Below, piece after piece: positions 7,670-9,608 of a stretch of 9,608 bases of DNA (position 1 is its first letter; every line of letters starts with the position of its first letter). The stretch is from Caldifarciminota bacterium. Lineage in GTDB: Bacteria; Hydrothermota; Tepidihabitantia; B3-TA06; JALVRC01. Location: the NCBI GenBank assembly GCA_027025255.1, contig JALVRC010000157.1, positions 1 to 9,608 on the forward strand. The letters are read 5' to 3'. A program made the position numbers and the translations under genes. The notes beneath the pieces were generated by a model, which saw only the letters and a program-made list of their open reading frames with translations, searched no databases and was not told the origin of the DNA.

Positions 7670-7877
7670 AGATATTGATATTGAAGATATAGTATATTTG
7701 TTAAGAGAAATAAGTCCTATAAATAGTGCAGAAATAATAGGTGAAGTAAAGGTTTTTCAACTTGATAATACAATCTTTAATACCTCCGAGAATTTTACTA
7801 AAGACGATTTACACATATATTCAAGACTTCTAAAACGATGGTTCAGTCCTGATGAAAGCGAAAGAGATATTTATTAA
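7662..7877 (+). CDS. Small 71-residue acidic protein of unknown function
   Basis: I do not recognise a family. The ATG overlaps the end of the HdrB-like gene by eight bases and has AAGGAG (7652-7657) four bases upstream. It shares 26 bases with the next gene. Overlap on both sides, plus a ribosome binding site, argues that it is translated. The protein has no cysteines, no signal peptide and no membrane segment. It is acidic at the N-terminus (SKDIDIEDIVYLLREI), which looks like one amphipathic helix, followed by a possible beta hairpin near VKVFQLDNTIF and a second helix near DLHIYSRLLKRWF. A role as an accessory or docking protein for the HdrCB pair is a guess from position only. Confidence 0.7.
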   Translation: MSKDIDIEDIVYLLREISPINSAEIIGEVKVFQLDNTIFNTSENFTKDDLHIYSRLLKRWFSPDESERDIY

Positions 7878-8232
7878 ACATGCTCAAGATAGCGATAACG
7901 AACAAAAAGGTATAAATGTAGGTCTTACAAGATACCGAAAAAACTATCCGGATTTTGCCAAGCTTTTTTTAGAACTGTGGAGAGGAAGTAAAGTAGAGAA
8001 TCCTCTGCCCTTAAAAGTGAAGGAATTGATAGCCTTAGCAATAGTACTAACTCAACATTGTAAACCATGTATTTTTTTACATACAAAAATTTGTCTTGAA
8101 GTAGGTGCTTCTGTTGATGAAATAAGAGATACAGCAGGTATAGCATTAGCTATGGGAGGAGGAATAGTATACGAGTATATAGGATATCTGGAAGAAGCTA
8201 TTGAATTATATTTCAATAAAAACAACCAGTAA
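7852..8232 (+). CDS. Carboxymuconolactone decarboxylase / AhpD-like family protein
   Basis: This 126-residue all-alpha protein of the CMD/AhpD family is probably cytoplasmic. The key motif is E58 followed by C70-K-P-C73 and H77, the same spacing as the E-x11-CxxC-x3-H active site of AhpD, where the cysteine pair works as a thiol-disulfide relay. A glycine-rich helix (GIALAMGGGIVYEYI) follows, as in relatives. This points to a redox or peroxidase-linked role rather than true gamma-carboxymuconolactone decarboxylation, since no aromatic-degradation genes are nearby. The start at ATG 7852 is the only ATG, GTG or TTG after the in-frame stop at 7831-7833. It has no clear ribosome binding site and lies inside the 71-residue gene, so translation is probably coupled. 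Placement at the end of the HdrCB operon suggests a shared thiol pathway. Confidence 0.87.
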   Translation: MKAKEIFIKHAQDSDNEQKGINVGLTRYRKNYPDFAKLFLELWRGSKVENPLPLKVKELIALAIVLTQHCKPCIFLHTKICLEVGASVDEIRDTAGIALAMGGGIVYEYIGYLEEAIELYFNKNNQ

Positions 8233-8280
8233 ATGTAACCTTTTTAATACATAAATCGTCTAAAAGTAAATAATTAATGT

Positions 8281-8287
8281 AAGGAGG
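8281..8287 (+). promoter_or_regulatory. Ribosome binding site of the MoxR gene
   Basis: AAGGAGG lies five bases before ATG 8293. The 60-base gap before this gene (8233-8292) holds no convincing promoter or terminator, so transcription may continue from the HdrCB operon or start at a weak, unrecognised site. Confidence 0.75.
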
Positions 8288-8292
8288 AACTA

Positions 8293-9288
8293 ATGGATAA
8301 TAGTAGGGATTTAGATATTGTTTCTAAAGAGGTCGAAAATGTTTACGGGTTCATTCAGAAATTAATAGCAGAAATTTCTAAAATAATTGTTGGTCAGAAA
8401 TATTTAATAGAAAGACTTATTATTGGTTTATTGTCTGAAGGTCATGTTCTTGTTGAAGGAGTACCAGGACTTGCTAAAACCTTAGCTATTTCAACAATAT
8501 CAAAAGCAGTAAACGGAAGTTTCTCAAGAATACAATTTACTCCGGATCTTTTACCTGCAGATATAACTGGTACATTAATTTACGATATGAAGAGTGCGAG
8601 TTTTATTGCTAAAAAAGGTCCTATCTTTTCAAATTTTATACTTGCAGACGAAATAAATAGAACTCCTCCTAAAGTTCAAAGTGCTCTATTAGAAGCTATG
8701 CAAGAGAAACAGGTTACAATTGGGGATACTACGTATAAACTCCCCTATCCATTTATAGTGATGGCTACCCAAAACCCAATTGAACAGGAAGGGACATATC
8801 CATTACCAGAAGCAGAAACAGATAGATTCATGTTAAAATTAAATATTACCTATCCTGAACCAAAAGAAGAAATAGAGATTGTAGATAGGGTTGTTTGTAC
8901 TGGTTTAGTGGAAACTAAAACTGTCATGGATATTGAAAAAATTAGAGAAATAGCCAGGATTTCCAAAAAGATATATATAGATGAGAAGATAAAAAAGTAC
9001 ATTGTAGATATAGTAGACGCTACAAGAAATCCAGAAAAATATGAGTTAAGTGAGATAAAACCATTCATAAAATACGGTGGATCTCCACGTGCATCCATAT
9101 ATTTGGCTATTGGTTCACGAACAATAGCTCTTTTGAAATCAAGAGCATTTGTAATACCGGAAGATGTAAAAGAAATAGCCCACGATGTTCTAAGACATAG
9201 GATATTACTAACATATGAAGCTGAAGCAGAAGACGTTAACTCTGATAAAATAATTGATATGATACTTGAGAATGTAGAAATTCCATAA
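8293..9288 (+). CDS. MoxR-family AAA+ ATPase
   Basis: This 331-residue cytoplasmic ATPase of the MoxR family (AAA_3 plus AAA lid) acts as a chaperone-like factor for maturation of proteins or complexes. Walker A is GVPGLAKT at 56-63; Walker B is ILADE at 116-120, followed by INRTPPKVQSALLEAMQE; sensor 1 is ATQNP with N161; the arginine-finger region is ETDRF with R178. The GGSPRAS stretch at 262-268 is the sensor-2 region of the family. The length is normal and all motifs are intact, so it should be active. The DUF58 gene begins three bases after the stop, the usual partner order; the next genes in such clusters are often von Willebrand factor A proteins (Bat-like). The exact substrate of this subfamily cannot be told from the sequence. 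Confidence 0.95.
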   Translation: MDNSRDLDIVSKEVENVYGFIQKLIAEISKIIVGQKYLIERLIIGLLSEGHVLVEGVPGLAKTLAISTISKAVNGSFSRIQFTPDLLPADITGTLIYDMKSASFIAKKGPIFSNFILADEINRTPPKVQSALLEAMQEKQVTIGDTTYKLPYPFIVMATQNPIEQEGTYPLPEAETDRFMLKLNITYPEPKEEIEIVDRVVCTGLVETKTVMDIEKIREIARISKKIYIDEKIKKYIVDIVDATRNPEKYELSEIKPFIKYGGSPRASIYLAIGSRTIALLKSRAFVIPEDVKEIAHDVLRHRILLTYEAEAEDVNSDKIIDMILENVEIP

Positions 9289-9291
9289 AAA

Positions 9292-9608
9292 ATGAGAAAA
9301 ATTAAATTAAATATAGCAAGTATACAAAAAAAAGCCAAAACAATAGAAATAAATGCAAAAAAAATAATGGATTCTATGTTTACTGGTAGTTATAAGAGTG
9401 TTTTTAAGGGAAAGGGGCTGGAATTTCACGAAGTACGAGAATATGAATACGGAGATGATGTTAGAACTATTGACTGGAAGGTTACTGCAAGGATGAATAA
9501 ACCATTTATTAAGAAATTTATTGAAGAAAGAGAATTAAATCTTGTACTTTTAATAGATATTAGTGGTTCTACATTCTTTGGGAGTAGAATCAGGACAAAA
9601 AAGGATTT
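9292..9608 (+). CDS. DUF58 domain protein, N-terminal part (3' partial)
   Basis: An open frame from ATG 9292 runs off the window edge after 105 complete codons. It shows the signature of the DUF58 family: GSYKSVFKGKGLEFHEVREY, then GDDVRTIDWKVTARM, then FIEEREL and the strand LVLLIDISGST. The last part carries a DxSxS motif typical of von Willebrand factor A-like metal-binding sites, which DUF58 proteins resemble. It starts three bases behind the MoxR stop and has no clear ribosome binding site, so translation is probably coupled to MoxR. The short lysine-rich N-terminus without a signal peptide fits a cytoplasmic location. Full DUF58 proteins are near 290 residues, so about two thirds lies beyond the window. 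Confidence 0.93.
   Translation, partial: MRKIKLNIASIQKKAKTIEINAKKIMDSMFTGSYKSVFKGKGLEFHEVREYEYGDDVRTIDWKVTARMNKPFIKKFIEERELNLVLLIDISGSTFFGSRIRTKKD

Noticed and set aside
8233..8292. Possible hairpin or promoter in the gap before MoxR
   Set aside because: The best pairing (ACATAAAT with ATTAATGT) is imperfect and AT-only in character with no T tract, and no TTGACA/TATAAT pair with suitable spacing was found.
8850..9338. 162-codon open frame on the minus strand
   Set aside because: It lies opposite the MoxR and DUF58 genes, whose motifs are intact. It has no recognisable domain and is a shadow of AT-rich coding sequence.

Overview
The window is AT-rich (sampled lines run from about 25-30% GC in the middle to clearly higher GC in the first 660 bases). 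It carries eight protein genes, all on the plus strand, two of them cut by the window edges. No rRNA, tRNA, CRISPR array, insertion sequence or phage gene was seen. Three things suggest a Gram-negative-type bacterium outside the Bacteroidota: secreted proteins ending in FlgD-like / type IX secretion (T9SS) type A sorting domains together with a PorV/PorQ-like outer-membrane barrel, ordinary sigma-70 promoters (TTGACA-N16-TATAAT), and strong AGGAGG ribosome binding sites. My best guess is an uncultured lineage such as candidate division WOR-3 (Stahlbacteria/Hydrothermae) or a relative such as Cloacimonadota. This placement is inference from gene content and style, not a search result.

Region 1 (1-720) is the 3' end of a secreted-protein gene with a CARDB/Ig-like segment and a C-terminal sorting domain. 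It closes with a textbook intrinsic terminator. Its base composition and codon use differ sharply from the next gene.

Region 2 (738-6189) is a two-gene operon behind a near-consensus promoter. The first gene encodes a 1168-residue beta-propeller protein with an internal FlgD-like Ig domain and a C-terminal sorting-like domain. The second overlaps it by ATGA and encodes an outer-membrane PorV/PorQ-like barrel fused to a long TPR tail. An attractive reading is a surface-exported cargo made together with its own barrel partner.

Region 3 (6198-8232) begins with a second promoter of the same design. It drives a tightly packed set: HdrC-like and HdrB-like iron-sulfur proteins, a 71-residue protein of unknown function, and an AhpD/carboxymuconolactone-decarboxylase-like protein with a CxxC redox motif. 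Consecutive genes overlap by 4, 8 and 26 bases. There is no HdrA gene, so the electron donor and the disulfide substrate are open. The set looks like a cytoplasmic thiol/disulfide electron-transfer module.

Region 4 (8293-9608) starts the common MoxR AAA+ ATPase / DUF58 pair, usually followed by von Willebrand factor A proteins. The DUF58 gene runs off the right edge. No stretch without a gene exceeds about 150 bases.
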